Positions 1-10,797 of a DNA stretch of 49,801 nt are shown piece after piece. The notes beneath the pieces are model-generated. The model was not told the origin of the DNA and searched no databases. It saw only the letters and a list, made by a program, of their open reading frames with translations. Every line of letters begins with the position of its first letter. The first letter of the stretch is position 1. The position numbers were made by a program, and so were the translations under genes. Source of the stretch: Caldilineaceae bacterium (lineage in GTDB: Bacteria; Chloroflexota; Anaerolineae; Caldilineales; Caldilineaceae). The DNA is taken from NCBI GenBank assembly GCA_018003515.1, contig JAGNDO010000034.1, forward strand, positions 1 through 49,801, in the 5' to 3' direction.

Positions 1-519
1 CTGACCGAGGCCGATGTGCGGGTCGAGAGCATCGGTTTCACCCAGGCCGCCGCGGTCAGCCAGGGCACGGTGGACGCGGCGGTGGATTACGGGGTCAACG
101 GCCCAGTGGTCCTGGCCCAGGAGGGCATCGCCACCACCCAGATTGCTTTGGACAACTACTTGAGCATCCCGGCTAATGGCCTGATCACCAACCAGAAAAC
201 CATGGACACCAACCCGGACTTGGTGGCCCGCATGGTGCGCGCCACCCAAGCCGCCATCGCCTTCACCCTGGCCAACCCGGATGCGGCCTTTGCCGACGCC
301 CTCACCTTCGTCCCCGAGGCCGGGGGCGACAACGAAGCGGCCAACCGGGCCGTCTTCGATGCCGTCCTGGCCTATTGGACCCCAACCGAGGGCACTCAGC
401 CCGGCTCCACCACTCTGGCCCAATGGCAAGCCGCCGCCGAACTCATGCAGCGCATCGGCCTTGTCGACACCCTCGTCCCTGCCGAGGGGATGTTCACGAA
501 CGACTTTCTGGCCAAGTGA
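1..519 (+). CDS. ABC transporter substrate-binding protein, C-terminal part
   Basis: The reading frame is open from the first base of the window, so the N-terminus, signal peptide and most of the first lobe are missing; 172 residues remain. The piece resembles the second half of NMT1/THI5/SsuA-type periplasmic binding proteins: a stretch asking which ligand is bound (VDYGVNGPVVLAQEG), a segment on residence of the substrate (NGLITNQKTM), then helices with the pattern NPDLVARMVRAT typical of this family. Such proteins capture nitrate, sulfonates, taurine or pyrimidine precursors outside the membrane and pass them to a permease. The next gene is the matching ATPase, which supports the call. The permease is not seen and probably lies upstream. 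The ligand cannot be told from this fragment. Confidence 0.8.
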   Translation: MTEADVRVESIGFTQAAAVSQGTVDAAVDYGVNGPVVLAQEGIATTQIALDNYLSIPANGLITNQKTMDTNPDLVARMVRATQAAIAFTLANPDAAFADALTFVPEAGGDNEAANRAVFDAVLAYWTPTEGTQPGSTTLAQWQAAAELMQRIGLVDTLVPAEGMFTNDFLAK

Positions 520-592
520 TTAGGGATTGGGGATTAGGGATTGGGTCGGACCCAATCCCCAATCCCCAATCCCCAATCCCCAATCCCCAATC
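518..592. repeat. Word hairpin built from GGGATT/AATCCC units
   Basis: A left arm of GATTAGGGATTGGGG-type words is followed by GGTCGGACC-like centre and a right arm of five AATCCCC words. The element starts inside the stop codon of the binding-protein gene and ends four bases before the ATG of the ATPase gene, so it fills the whole intergenic space. It can pair in several registers. It may act as an intercistronic attenuator or mRNA-stability hairpin (inference). Confidence 0.75.
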
Positions 593-596
593 AACC

Positions 597-1361
597 ATGC
601 CCACACCACTCCTCACCCTGGAATCCGTCTGCCAGACCTTCACCGACGGGCCGCGGCATTTGAACGCTTTGCGGCCGGTCAGTTTCAGTGTGGCCGCGGG
701 GGAGTTTGTGAGCATTTTGGGGCCGAGCGGTAGCGGCAAGAGTACGCTTCTGCGCATCATCGGCGGGCTGATCCGGCCCACCAGCGGGCGGGTCTGGTTT
801 GACGGCGCGGTGGCCGACGGCCCCAACCCGGAGATCGGCTTTGTCTTCCAAAAGACCAACCTGATGCCCTGGCGCACGGTGGTGGAAAATGTGCTGCTGC
901 CTCTGGAGATCCGGACCGGACGGCCCGACGACGCGGCCCGCAACCATGCCCTGGATCTGCTGGACCTGGTAGGGCTGACCGGCTTTGCCGACGCCTACCC
1001 CCGCCAGCTCTCCGGCGGCATGAGCCAGCGGGTGATCCTGGCCCGCACGCTGATCCAGCGTCCCCGGCTTCTGCTCATGGACGAACCCTTCGGCGCCCTG
1101 GACGCGCTGACCCGTGAGCGGCTCAACCTGGAACTCCAGCGCATCGTCGGCCTGCAAGAACAGACCGTGCTTATGGTCACCCACAGTATCCAAGAAGCCG
1201 TCTTCCTCTCCGACCGGGTGCTGGTACTCAGCGAACGCCCCGGCCACATCAAGGCCCAGCTCCCCATCAACCTGCCCCGCCCCCGCCGCCTGGACCTGCT
1301 CGGCGACGCCGCCTTCGGCCACCTCACCACGTTGGTGCGCCGGGAGATTGGGGAATTGTGA
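597..1361 (+). CDS. ABC transporter ATP-binding protein, NitT/TauT (SsuB/TauB) type
   Basis: A 254-residue ATPase that should power import of the ligand bound by the upstream protein. Walker A is GPSGSGKST (residues 42-50), the Q-loop sits in FQKTNLMPW, the signature LSGGMSQ begins at residue 138, Walker B LLLMDEP has Asp162-Glu163, and the H-loop is in MVTHSIQEAV. The FQ(K/D)xxLMPW and DEPFGALD wording is typical of the nitrate/sulfonate/taurine branch. I chose the ATG at 597 because domain homology starts right after it; the frame is open further upstream but only through a repeat hairpin. There is no Shine-Dalgarno before this ATG because the hairpin abuts it, so translation may depend on the upstream cistron. 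No permease gene follows. Confidence 0.9.
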   Translation: MPTPLLTLESVCQTFTDGPRHLNALRPVSFSVAAGEFVSILGPSGSGKSTLLRIIGGLIRPTSGRVWFDGAVADGPNPEIGFVFQKTNLMPWRTVVENVLLPLEIRTGRPDDAARNHALDLLDLVGLTGFADAYPRQLSGGMSQRVILARTLIQRPRLLLMDEPFGALDALTRERLNLELQRIVGLQEQTVLMVTHSIQEAVFLSDRVLVLSERPGHIKAQLPINLPRPRRLDLLGDAAFGHLTTLVRREIGEL

Positions 1362-1561
1362 TTGGGGATTGGGGATTAGTACCTAACCAGCGAAATCCTT
1401 GTTTTTTGTGCAAGAATTTTTACCACAAAGGACACAAAGGACACAAAGAGGGATTTATTCTTTTGAAATCTTTGTGTTCTCTGTGATCTTTGTGGTAAAA
1501 ATTCTTGGTTCTGGCTAGGCCAGGTTGGGGATTGGGCGACTCACCCAATCCCCAATCCCCA
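1360..1561. repeat. Nested word hairpins (GGGGATT arms around a CTTTGTG hairpin)
   Basis: This fills the gap between the ABC ATPase and gltX. The inner hairpin (1411-1506) has a perfect 20-bp outer stem, CAAGAATTTTTACCACAAAG pairing with its exact complement at the far end, and arms that continue as ACACAAAGG words against CTTTGTGTTCT words. Outside it, GATTGGGGATTGGGG at 1360-1379 faces CCCAATCCCC words near 1541-1561. The outer words are the same as in the hairpin at 518-592. No gene is visible here. Confidence 0.75.
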
Positions 1562-1658
1562 CCGCCCGAAAACCCCGCCAAAATTGACGCGCCCACTGGC
1601 CTATGGTACGCTGTTGCGGTTAATTTGACGCTATGCATCATCAATGAATGAGGAAATT

Positions 1659-3194
<1,536 letters not shown>

Positions 3195-3275
3195 TGCATA
3201 TCGAGTATCGAGTATTCGGTTCATTTGCCCGCCTGTCCAAGACTTTTCAACCACTATCACAAACGAGACATACTC

Positions 3276-4967
3276 ATGACTGACAATTCAAACGACTATC
3301 GCTCCCTGGATTTTGTGCGGGAGATTATTACGGGCCACAACGAGAGTGGCCGCTTTGGCGGCACGGTGCATACCCGCTTTCCGCCGGAGCCCAATGGCTA
3401 TCTGCACATTGGCCACAGCAAGTCCATCGCCCTGAACTTTGGGATTGCCCAGGAATTTGGCGGCAAGGCCAACCTGCGCTTTGATGACACGAATCCGACA
3501 AAAGAAGAGCAGGAATATATCGACGCCATCATTCGGGACATCCGCTGGCTGGGCTTTGATTGGGAGGACAGGCTTTTTTACGCTTCAGACTACTTCCACC
3601 AGCTCTACGACTGGGCCGTGGCCCTAATCGAGAAGGGGCTGGCCTATGTGGACGACCTGACCGCCGACGAGATCCGGGAACACCGGGGCACCCTCACCGA
3701 GCCGGGCAAGGACAGCCCCTATCGCAATCGCCCTGTGGCTGAGAACCTGGACCTCTTCCGGCGCATGAAGGAAGGCGAGTTCCCCGACGGATCCAAGGTG
3801 CTGCGGGCCAAGATCGACATGGCCGCGGGCAACATCAACATGCGGGACCCGGTGATGTACCGCGTCCTGCACGAGGCCCACCCGCGCACGGGGACCGAGT
3901 GGTGCATCTATCCCATGTACGACTGGGCCCACGGCCAGAGCGACGCCATCGAGGGCATCACCCACTCCATCTGCACCCTGGAATTTGAGGACCACCGCCC
4001 GCTCTACGAGTGGTTTATCGACAGCTTGGGCATCCACAAACCCCAACAGATCGAGTTTGCCAAACTGGTCCTCACCTACACCATGATGAGCAAGCGCAAC
4101 CTGCGCCGTCTGGTGGAGGAGGGCCGGGTCAGCGGTTGGGACGATCCCCGCATGCCCACCCTTTCTGCGTTGAGGCGCCGGGGCATCCCGCCCAAGGCCC
4201 TGCGGGATCTGGCCGACCGGGTAGGGGTGGCAAAGACGAACAGCGTTGTGGAGATTGACCTGTTGGACTACTTCATCCGTCAGAATCTAAACCAGTCGGC
4301 CCCACGCCGTATGGTGGTGCTCAACCCCCTCAAGGTGGTCATCACCAACTATCCCGAAGGCCAAGTGGACATGCTGGAAGCCATCAACAACCCGGAAGAC
4401 GAATCTGCGGGCACACGCATGGTGCCCTTCTCCAAGGAATTCTACATCGAGCAGGACGACTTCATGGAGGAGCCCTACCGCAAGTTCTATCGTCTGGCCC
4501 CTGGCCGGGAAGTGCGCCTGCGCTACGCCTACTTCGTCACCTGCACGGATGTGATCAAGGACGAGAACGGCGAGATCGTCGAACTTCACTGCACCTATGA
4601 CCCGGCCACCAAGGGCGGCGACGCGCCGGATGGGCGCAAGGTCAAGGGCACCCTGCACTGGGTCTCCGCCGCCCACGCCGTGGACGCGGAAATCCGCAAC
4701 TATGACCGACTCTTCAGCGCCGAGACCCCGGGCAGCACCACAGGCAACTGGATGGACGACCTCAATCCGGCCTCGTTGGAAATCCTCACCAACGCCAAGC
4801 TGGAACCCGCCCTGGTGGATGCCGAAATGGGCGTCACGGTGCAGTTCGAGCGCCAGGGCTACTACACCCCCGACTCCGTGGACTCGTCCCCGGATCACCT
4901 GGTCTTCAACCGCACCATCGCTTTGCGGGATGGGTGGGCGAAGATTCAGAAGCAGATGAACGGATAG
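3276..4967 (+). CDS. glnS: Glutamine--tRNA ligase
   Basis: Cytoplasmic class I synthetase that charges tRNA-Gln directly. The 563-residue protein has [13 protein letters not shown] with HIGH at residues 44-47, and MSKR at 271-274. The catalytic half is followed by the two beta-barrel anticodon-binding domains typical of GlnRS (roughly residues 340-560, with KGTLHWVSA near the end of the first). Length fits bacterial GlnRS. GlnRS entered bacteria from eukaryotes and is patchy outside Proteobacteria, so the direct tandem with gltX is noteworthy. The frame is open 51 bases farther upstream, but homology begins after the chosen ATG. A strong intrinsic terminator follows. Confidence 0.95.
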   Translation: MTDNSNDYRSLDFVREIITGHNESGRFGGTVHTRFPPEPNGYLHIGHSKSIALNFGIAQEFGGKANLRFDDTNPTKEEQEYIDAIIRDIRWLGFDWEDRLFYASDYFHQLYDWAVALIEKGLAYVDDLTADEIREHRGTLTEPGKDSPYRNRPVAENLDLFRRMKEGEFPDGSKVLRAKIDMAAGNINMRDPVMYRVLHEAHPRTGTEWCIYPMYDWAHGQSDAIEGITHSICTLEFEDHRPLYEWFIDSLGIHKPQQIEFAKLVLTYTMMSKRNLRRLVEEGRVSGWDDPRMPTLSALRRRGIPPKALRDLADRVGVAKTNSVVEIDLLDYFIRQNLNQSAPRRMVVLNPLKVVITNYPEGQVDMLEAINNPEDESAGTRMVPFSKEFYIEQDDFMEEPYRKFYRLAPGREVRLRYAYFVTCTDVIKDENGEIVELHCTYDPATKGGDAPDGRKVKGTLHWVSAAHAVDAEIRNYDRLFSAETPGSTTGNWMDDLNPASLEILTNAKLEPALVDAEMGVTVQFERQGYYTPDSVDSSPDHLVFNRTIALRDGWAKIQKQMNG

Positions 4968-4999
4968 TTGATTGGTTGATTTGTTGATTGGGTATACAT

Positions 5000-5036
5000 A
5001 AAAGCGCCGGGGTCACAAAATGACCCCGGCGCTTTT
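5000..5036 (+). terminator. Intrinsic terminator of gltX-glnS
   Basis: A perfect 16-bp stem AAAAGCGCCGGGGTCA (5000-5015) pairs with 5021-5036 over a 5-base CAAAA loop and runs into a T-tract (TTTTTATT). It lies 32 bases after the glnS stop. The symmetric A/T flanks allow it to work for the minus strand as well. Confidence 0.9.
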
Positions 5037-5050
5037 TATTCTTCGATTAC

Positions 5051-5170
5051 TCTCGCTCCCACGCTCTGCGTGGGAGCGGCTGTCCGGCGCTCTGCGCCGA
5101 GGGACGCCGGAGCGTCCGGGTGCGTTCCCACGCAGAGCGTGGGAACGAGAACCGCGTGGGAACGAGAGCC
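5051..5170. repeat. Composite palindromic repeat with CTCCCACGCTCTGCGTGGGAG core
   Basis: The element starts with TCTCGCTCCCACGCTCTGCG and its mirror, carries a second GC-rich pair (GGCGCTCTGCGCCGAGGGA, GGACGCCGGAGCGTCC), then returns with TTCCCACGCAGAGCGTGGGA and GAACGAGA, followed by a partial copy GCGTGGGAACGAGAGCC. It looks like a dispersed REP-type family rather than a terminator. I recall similar words from other genomes but could not search. Confidence 0.7.
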
Positions 5171-5176
5171 ACCCAA

Positions 5177-5719
5177 TCAACTAATCAACTCCTCCAATCG
5201 CCTCAAGCTCTCCACCACCTGATCCACAAAGTCGGTCAACTCGGTCTTGCCCAGTTCGATGTGGATGGGCACATTCAGATCGATGGGTACGTCCGTGTCG
5301 ATGACCAGATCGTGATCGATGGTGACGGGCAGGGTGATGTCGATGGGCACGTTGATGTTGAGGGGCACCTCCACATCCAAAGGCACTTTGATGCCGAAGG
5401 GCGATGCGGTGATGGTCACCGTGGTCTGCACCACTTGGTTGACTGGGATTGATCCCTTGACCGAGATGTTCATCTGCTCTTTCAGAGGGATGTGGGCGTT
5501 CACCGGCAGGCTGTCCTTGACGGGGATGTCGTAGCGCAGGGAGAGATCCCCAAAGCTGCCCAGGTCGGTGATGGCCTCGGCCAGCATGTGGCGCACGGTC
5601 TCCCGCAGCCCCATCAGTTGGCCGCGGATGCGCAGCCCATAGACGATCAACCCGGCGTTGAGGGCCAGGGAGATCAGGACGAGGATAAAGAGGACGATGA
5701 ACAGTAGGGTGGTGGTCAA
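5177..5719 (-). CDS. Membrane-anchored protein with repetitive V-P-hydrophobic strands
   Basis: Unknown function. From the TTG at 5719 the product has 181 residues. An N-terminal transmembrane segment (FIVLFILVLISLALNAGLIV) is followed by a short helical stretch and then a run of alternating strands in which PL or PI recurs about every 8-10 residues (VPLDVEVPLNINVPIDITLP). The chain ends in an amphipathic helix (VVESLRRLEELIS). I chose the TTG because CAGGAG lies 9 bases upstream; the frame opens 48 bases earlier, but those codons come from the left arm of the 79-bp repeat. It lies downstream of a DUF4177-like gene and parA on the same strand, separated by that repeat. The strand pattern suggests a beta-solenoid or tube-like lipid-contacting domain, but this is a guess. 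Confidence 0.6.
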   Translation of the reverse strand: MTTTLLFIVLFILVLISLALNAGLIVYGLRIRGQLMGLRETVRHMLAEAITDLGSFGDLSLRYDIPVKDSLPVNAHIPLKEQMNISVKGSIPVNQVVQTTVTITASPFGIKVPLDVEVPLNINVPIDITLPVTIDHDLVIDTDVPIDLNVPIHIELGKTELTDFVDQVVESLRRLEELIS

Positions 5720-5744
5720 AAGGGTTGACTCCTGGGGGGTGACA

Positions 5745-5823
5745 GTAGGTGCGGTTTTTAACCGCACGATTCACAAGTTTTCGAGTGTTTGTTGGAACCC
5801 GTGCGGTTGAAAACCGCACCTAC
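5745..5823. repeat. 79-bp hairpin element, copy 1 (GTAGGTGCGGTT arms)
   Basis: The left arm GTAGGTGCGGTTTTTAACC plus GCAC (5745-5767) and the right arm GTGCGGTTGAAAACCGCACC plus TAC (5801-5823) are inverted, 23 bases each, around a 33-base loop. Each arm is itself nearly palindromic. A second copy with the same arm and loop lengths lies at 30895-30973. This copy supplies the TAG stop of the DUF4177-like gene (5820-5822) and reaches the possible GTG start of the next gene. Confidence 0.85.
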
Positions 5824-6227
5824 TTGATTGTCGGGCTGGCCTCGCTTGAGATCTGCCGCTTGAAATACGCCTCTTTCTGGTTACGATGCCGATCGCCCAT
5901 GCTCACCAATTCCCAGCCCACCACGCCCATTTGGTTCAAATAGTCATGGATCACCGGCTGGCTCTTCCAGCCCCGCAGCTCTTTGCCGTTGATCAGCCGG
6001 GGCCGCCAGCCGTCGTATTCCCGGAAAGTGACGGTCATGTATTCCCAGACCGGCGCAGCCTTTGGGGGGGACGCAGTCTCTTTTTTTGGTTTGGGCTTGC
6101 TCTTTTTTTGAGGTTTGGCTTTGGCCTCCTCAACCTTAACCACGGCTTTGACTTCATCTTCACCCAAAAGGACCGGCTCGTTCAGCACAGAGGCCAGCAG
6201 GTCTGGGGTCTTTTTGCGATCAGCCAT
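5820..6227 (-). CDS. DUF4177-like protein with Lys/Pro-rich linker
   Basis: 135 residues. The first ~35 residues are acidic and helical, residues ~36-57 are a Lys/Pro/Ala-rich linker (KAKPQKKSKPKPKK), and the C-terminal half has the DUF4177 pattern: WEYMTVTF at the start, YLNQMGVVGWELVSMG near the end, then YFKRQ. The function of DUF4177 is not known to me. The gene overlaps the end of parA by 8 bases, so the two are translationally coupled, and it sits where parB often lies. It has no ParB-type nuclease or helix-turn-helix motif. It may be a cargo or DNA adaptor for the ParA ATPase (inference). The stop codon is provided by the repeat that follows. Confidence 0.65.
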   Translation of the reverse strand: MADRKKTPDLLASVLNEPVLLGEDEVKAVVKVEEAKAKPQKKSKPKPKKETASPPKAAPVWEYMTVTFREYDGWRPRLINGKELRGWKSQPVIHDYLNQMGVVGWELVSMGDRHRNQKEAYFKRQISSEASPTIK

Positions 6228-6963
6228 GACGGAGAATCCTTTCTGTCAGAGATTTATAGTCTTCCACCCCGACCGAGCGGGGGGCGTATTCGAAGATGGT
6301 CTGCCCATAGCCCGGGGCTTCGGAGAGGCGCACGTTGTAGCGGATGGGGTCGCACACCTTGTCGCCAAAATAGGTGCGGAGCTGGCCCAGGATCTCGTCC
6401 GACTTTTTGACCCGGCGGTCCATAAAAGTGGGCAGAATGTAGGTCATGCTCAGGCCCGGATGATAGCGCTGAATGCCCTCCAAGTTGCGGTTGAATTCCA
6501 GCAACCCTTGCAGGGCCATCACCTCCAACGAGACCGGGGCCAGGACCTCCTGGGCATAGAAGAGGGCGTTGACCGTCAGGCTGTCCCACCCTGGCGCGGT
6601 GTCGATGATGGCGAAGTCGAAGTCGGCGTCAAGCGGGGCAAGGGCCTCGGCCACGGTCTGCTCTGCGCCGAAGTCCTTGCGGGCGATCAGCCGTTTCAGC
6701 CCCATCAGCCCCCGTCCCCCGGCCAGCAGCCATACCCCGGTTCGCACGGGGACCGGGGCGGCCTGGGCATCAACTTCGCCAGCCACCACCTCCGCCAGCC
6801 CCGCGGATGGGTCCACCCCCAGGCTTTTGCCTACCTGCCCCTGGGTATCCATGTCCACCAGCAGCACCCGTTGGCCGGCCGCGGCCAGCCCCGCGGCCAA
6901 GTTCACCGCTGTCGTCGTCTTCCCCACCCCGCCTTTGGACAGGGCGATTGCAATCCGTCGCAT
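6220..6963 (-). CDS. ParA/Soj-family ATPase
   Basis: 247 residues. The deviant Walker A motif KGGVGKTT is at residues 10-17, Walker A' is in VLLVDMDTQG near residue 40, and Walker B is in FAIIDTAPGWDSLTVNAL. ParA-type ATPases dimerise on ATP, bind DNA or membrane nonspecifically and position chromosomes, plasmids or protein clusters. AAAGGA lies 7 bases before the ATG. No parB gene is adjacent; the overlapping downstream gene codes for a DUF4177-like protein, which suggests a cargo-positioning (orphan ParA) role rather than chromosome segregation. The 305-base gap upstream, toward the divergent lipoprotein gene, contains a hairpin at 7069-7166. Confidence 0.9.
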   Translation of the reverse strand: MRRIAIALSKGGVGKTTTAVNLAAGLAAAGQRVLLVDMDTQGQVGKSLGVDPSAGLAEVVAGEVDAQAAPVPVRTGVWLLAGGRGLMGLKRLIARKDFGAEQTVAEALAPLDADFDFAIIDTAPGWDSLTVNALFYAQEVLAPVSLEVMALQGLLEFNRNLEGIQRYHPGLSMTYILPTFMDRRVKKSDEILGQLRTYFGDKVCDPIRYNVRLSEAPGYGQTIFEYAPRSVGVEDYKSLTERILRHG

Positions 6964-7068
6964 GGAATGTCCTTTCGTGTTGCGTGTTGCGTGGCGTGAA
7001 GGTCTGCGCCATTCGCCATTGTGCCCTGCGCTGGTTGTCGGGCTGCTCTCGGTGGGTTATGCCGGGGG

Positions 7069-7166
7069 AATTGAGAATTGAAAATCGAAATTTGAGAAGT
7101 TTTAATGACGGGGATCGGGGATACCCGCCATTAAAACTTCTCCATTTTCAAATCTCAATTTTCAAT
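7069..7166. repeat. Word hairpin of AATTGAAAATT type with a perfect inner stem
   Basis: AATTGAGAATTGAAAATCG words on the left face CAAATCTCAATTTTCAATT on the right. Inside, GAGAAGTTTTAATG pairs with CATTAAAACTTCTC around a loop whose GGG/CCC ends also pair. It lies between the divergent parA and lipoprotein genes, where it could act on either promoter. Confidence 0.7.
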
Positions 7167-7268
7167 TGAAGCCCTTAGTCTGCAATTGCACTCTGTGCCG
7201 GGACGGAGTAGAATCAAGCCAGTGCTGTTTTACCCTCTTTATGCCCAACCCTCACACCGGAGTTGATT

Positions 7269-7691
7269 ATGCAAAATTTTCCTTTTCTTTCCCGCCGACG
7301 CCGAATCGACCGTCTTTTTTTCTCGATTCTGGTGGTTGTAGCACTCTTCTTGCCCGCCGCCTGCAACAAGGGCGAGAGCGGCCTCTTTTTCTCGGACCCG
7401 GCCCAGACCATCCAGGTGGAAAACGGCCAGGCCTTTGTGATCGCCCTGCCCTCGGAGCAGGCGGAGACCCACGCATGGCAACTGGCCCAAGACGTTGACC
7501 CGGCCCTGCTTCAACTCACCGCGGCCAAGCAGACCCAACTTCACTACGTCAACACCCCGGACGACGAGCGGGGCCAGGAATTTTGGATCTTCATGCCCAC
7601 GGCCCCCGGCTCCACCACCATCGCCCTCAACTACGTCACCCCCGCCGGGGAGGTGGCGGAGGCGTACGTGTTTACGGTGGAGATTCGTTGA
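7269..7691 (+). CDS. Chagasin-like (inhibitor family I42) lipoprotein
   Basis: 140 residues. A basic start (SRRRRIDR) and hydrophobic stretch lead to a probable lipobox ending FLPAAC near residue 32, so the protein is likely lipidated and placed outside the membrane; Pro at -3 is unusual. The remaining ~105 residues follow the I42 plan: a strand VENGQAFVIALP, a tryptophan loop (THAWQLAQ), then FWIFMPTAPGSTTIALNY and a last strand VFTVEIR. Chagasin-type proteins block papain-like (C1) cysteine peptidases. The ATG at 7269 is preceded by GGAG and a 6-base spacer. A convergent PLP-enzyme gene follows across a hairpin. It might protect the cell from its own secreted cysteine peptidases, but the C25 enzymes of this window are not a known target. 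Confidence 0.7.
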   Translation: MQNFPFLSRRRRIDRLFFSILVVVALFLPAACNKGESGLFFSDPAQTIQVENGQAFVIALPSEQAETHAWQLAQDVDPALLQLTAAKQTQLHYVNTPDDERGQEFWIFMPTAPGSTTIALNYVTPAGEVAEAYVFTVEIR

Positions 7692-7694
7692 ATT

Positions 7695-7787
7695 TGAGCG
7701 GGTGAAGGGGTGAAGGGGTGAGCGGGTGAAAGGGTGAAGGGGTGAACCACGTACATCACCCTTTCACCCGCTCACCCCTTCACCCGC

Positions 7788-7790
<3 letters not shown>
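7695..7790. repeat. Word hairpin of GGTGAAGGGGTGAGCG type between convergent genes
   Basis: The left arm is a run of GGGTGAA/GGGGTGA/GCGGGTGA words (7695-7744); the right arm TCACCCTTTCACCCGCTCAC onward (7756-7790) is its complement, with a 10-base loop region. It lies between two convergent genes and includes the TGA stop of the minus-strand PLP-enzyme gene, so it could terminate both transcripts. A second hairpin of the same words is at 31956-32045. Confidence 0.8.
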
Positions 7791-9089
<1,299 letters not shown>

Positions 9090-9115
9090 GCCTTCCTCCT
9101 TGAAGGGTAGTTGAG

Positions 9116-9224
9116 CGGATAGCCGTTAGCAGATAGCCGTTGGCGGTTAGCGGGCAGCCGCACTCATTGTTGAGGGTTTCAAGCACAAAGGCTATCGGCT
9201 ACCGGCTGTCGGCTAACTGCTATC
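9116..9224. repeat. Word hairpin of GATAGCCGTTAGC type
   Basis: GATAGCCGTTAGCAGATAGC and GGCGGTTAGC on the left (9116-9158) face GGCTATCGGCTACCGGCTGT and CGGCTAACTGCTATC on the right (9190-9224). The pairing is imperfect but long, and the words repeat in tandem within each arm. It lies between divergent genes, so it cannot be only a terminator. Confidence 0.65.
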
Positions 9225-9271
9225 ATTATACCGGAAAATCACCGGAACATCACCAGGAAGGGTTCAACCGT

Positions 9272-10507
9272 ATGTTGGCAATCAATGGGGAACGTCTGTT
9301 GGCGGATCTGGCCGATCTGAGCCGGGTCGGGCGTACCAAGGAGGGGGGCGTCTCTCGGCCTGCCCTCTCTGCGGCGGATGTGGAGGGGCGGGCCTGGTTC
9401 TATCACCGGGTGGCGGAGGCGGGACTGCTTTTTCGTCAGGACGGGGCGGGCAACTTGTCCGCGGTCTTGCCGGCCGGAGACCCTGGGGCCAAAACCCTGC
9501 TCATCGGTTCTCACCTGGACACCGTGCCCAATGGAGGTCCATACGACGGCGCACTGGGTACTCTGGCCGCCTTGGAGGTCTTGCGCACGGTGAAACAGGC
9601 CGGGCTGACGCTGCCGGTCACCCTGGAGGCGATCAGCTTTACCGATGAAGAGGGCACAATCACCGGACTGATGGGCAGCGCGGCCTTGACCGGACGACTA
9701 TCCGAGAAGGATTTGCGGGAGGCCCGGGGCGGCGCGGCGGCCCTGGACGCGGGGCTGACCCGCATCGGCAGCGACCGGGCGCGGGTACTCTCGGCTCGGC
9801 GGAACCCGGACAGTTTGGCGGGGTTTGTAGAGGTGCATATCGAGCAGGGCAGCCGGTTGGAGGAGGCGGGGATTGCCATCGGCGTGGTGGAGGCGATTGT
9901 GGGCATCCGATCCATGTGGCTGCACTTCCACGGGCGGGCGGCCCACGCCGGCACCATGCCTATGGAGCGCCGGGCGGATGCGTTGTGGGGGGCCAGCGCC
10001 TTTGTGCAACAGGCCAGGGATCTGGTCATGGCCCGGTTTAGCCCTGGGGTGATGAACTGCGGGCGAATTCAGGCCGGGCCGGGGGCGTTCAACATCGTGC
10101 CTGGTTTGGTGGATCTGGCCGTGGAGTTCCGCCACGGTAGCGAGGTCATGCTGGACGAAATGCAGGCCGTGTTGATCGAGTTGGCCCAGGCCATCGCGAC
10201 AGAAAATCGGCTTACGGTGGCCGTGGAATTGGCCACGGAAGGGGTGGCCGCGCCCATGAATGAGGGGGTGATGGCCGCCATCGAACGGGCCGCGGACAGC
10301 CTGGGCCTCTCCCACACCCGGCTGGTCAGCTTCGCCGGTCACGACACCCAGGCGTTGAGCGCGGTTACCCCGGCGGCCATGTTCTTCGTGCCCTCGGTGG
10401 ACGGCATCAGCCACAACCCCAAGGAGTTCACCCACCCCCATGACCTGATCAACGGGGCCAATGTCCTGCTGCATACGGTGCTGGGCTTGGCAGAGGACAA
10501 AAAATAG
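9272..10507 (+). CDS. M20 Zn-dependent hydrolase: N-carbamoyl-amino acid hydrolase / allantoate amidohydrolase
   Basis: 411 residues, normal for the hydantoinase/carbamoylase subfamily of M20. Metal-site motifs are clear: His81 and Asp83 in GSHLDTVPNGGPYDG, the DEEG box at residues 125-128, His189 in HIEQG, and a C-terminal GISHNPKE with the last metal-ligand region. The lid domain carries GRAAHAGTMPM. Such enzymes split N-carbamoyl amino acids, ureidopropionate or allantoate to release ammonia and CO2. The class III aminotransferase downstream on the same strand could use beta-alanine, which would fit pyrimidine breakdown (inference). The start is the ATG before LAINGERLL, with AGGAAGGG somewhat far upstream (about 12 bases). 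Confidence 0.85.
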   Translation: MLAINGERLLADLADLSRVGRTKEGGVSRPALSAADVEGRAWFYHRVAEAGLLFRQDGAGNLSAVLPAGDPGAKTLLIGSHLDTVPNGGPYDGALGTLAALEVLRTVKQAGLTLPVTLEAISFTDEEGTITGLMGSAALTGRLSEKDLREARGGAAALDAGLTRIGSDRARVLSARRNPDSLAGFVEVHIEQGSRLEEAGIAIGVVEAIVGIRSMWLHFHGRAAHAGTMPMERRADALWGASAFVQQARDLVMARFSPGVMNCGRIQAGPGAFNIVPGLVDLAVEFRHGSEVMLDEMQAVLIELAQAIATENRLTVAVELATEGVAAPMNEGVMAAIERAADSLGLSHTRLVSFAGHDTQALSAVTPAAMFFVPSVDGISHNPKEFTHPHDLINGANVLLHTVLGLAEDKK

Positions 10508-10603
10508 AACACGGATTGGACGGATCGAACGGATTAAAACGGATCTTTTTTAGATCAGAAAAAATCCGTTTTAATCCGTAAAATCCGTCTAATCCGTGTT
10601 CTA
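10505..10603. repeat. Word hairpin of AATCCGT type
   Basis: TAGAACACGGATTGGACGGA and following words (10505-10545) pair with AATCCGTCTAATCCGTGTTC and preceding words (10563-10603). The outermost 13 bases pair perfectly. The TAG stop of the amidohydrolase gene forms the first bases of the left arm. Confidence 0.8.
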
Positions 10604-10621
10604 TTTGTTTTGACATAAAAA

Positions 10622-10694
10622 AGATGTGACCTGACCGGGTATCCACAAAGGCGGGCAAAGGAGGTAGAGTCATGCGGCCGGTCAGGTCACATCT
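10622..10694. repeat. 73-bp element with perfect 17-bp inverted ends
   Basis: AGATGTGACCTGACCGG at 10622-10638 is exactly complementary to 10678-10694, around a 39-base loop. The loop holds no repeat words. It has the look of a small non-coding mobile (MITE-like) or REP element. It sits between the M20 gene and the aminotransferase gene. Confidence 0.75.
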
Positions 10695-10730
10695 GTGGTT
10701 ATTTTAGCGGTTTGGCGTGGGCCAGGGCAG

Positions 10731-10765
10731 GGACATTTGTCTCTGATTTTGGGGGTCAAATGTCC
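10731..10765. repeat. Short inverted repeat upstream of the aminotransferase
   Basis: GGACATTTG (10731-10739) and CAAATGTCC (10757-10765) are perfect 9-bp arms with a 17-base loop, ending 32 bases before the start of the aminotransferase. It could be an operator or the end of another repeat unit. The three inverted repeats together fill the 290-base gap 10508-10797, which has no gene. Confidence 0.5.
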
Positions 10766-10797
10766 TGTCATTTCACTTTTGCAAAGGAATCCCTTTC

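Larger units (their letters stand above)
4968..5189. repeat. Outer inverted arms of GTTGATT words enclosing terminator and palindrome
   Basis: GTTGATTGGTTGATTTG and GTTGATTGGGT at 4968-4992 face ACCCAATCAACTAATCAAC at 5171-5189; about 15 of the innermost 16 bases pair. Between the arms lie an intrinsic terminator (5000-5036) and a separate palindromic repeat (5051-5170). The right arm contains the stop codon of the minus-strand gene that ends at 5177. No gene is seen between 4968 and 5176. Confidence 0.6.

Noticed and set aside
518-592. A rho-independent terminator
   Set aside because: There is no T-tract and the hairpin lies within a two-gene ABC transporter cluster; word structure matches the other intergenic hairpins.
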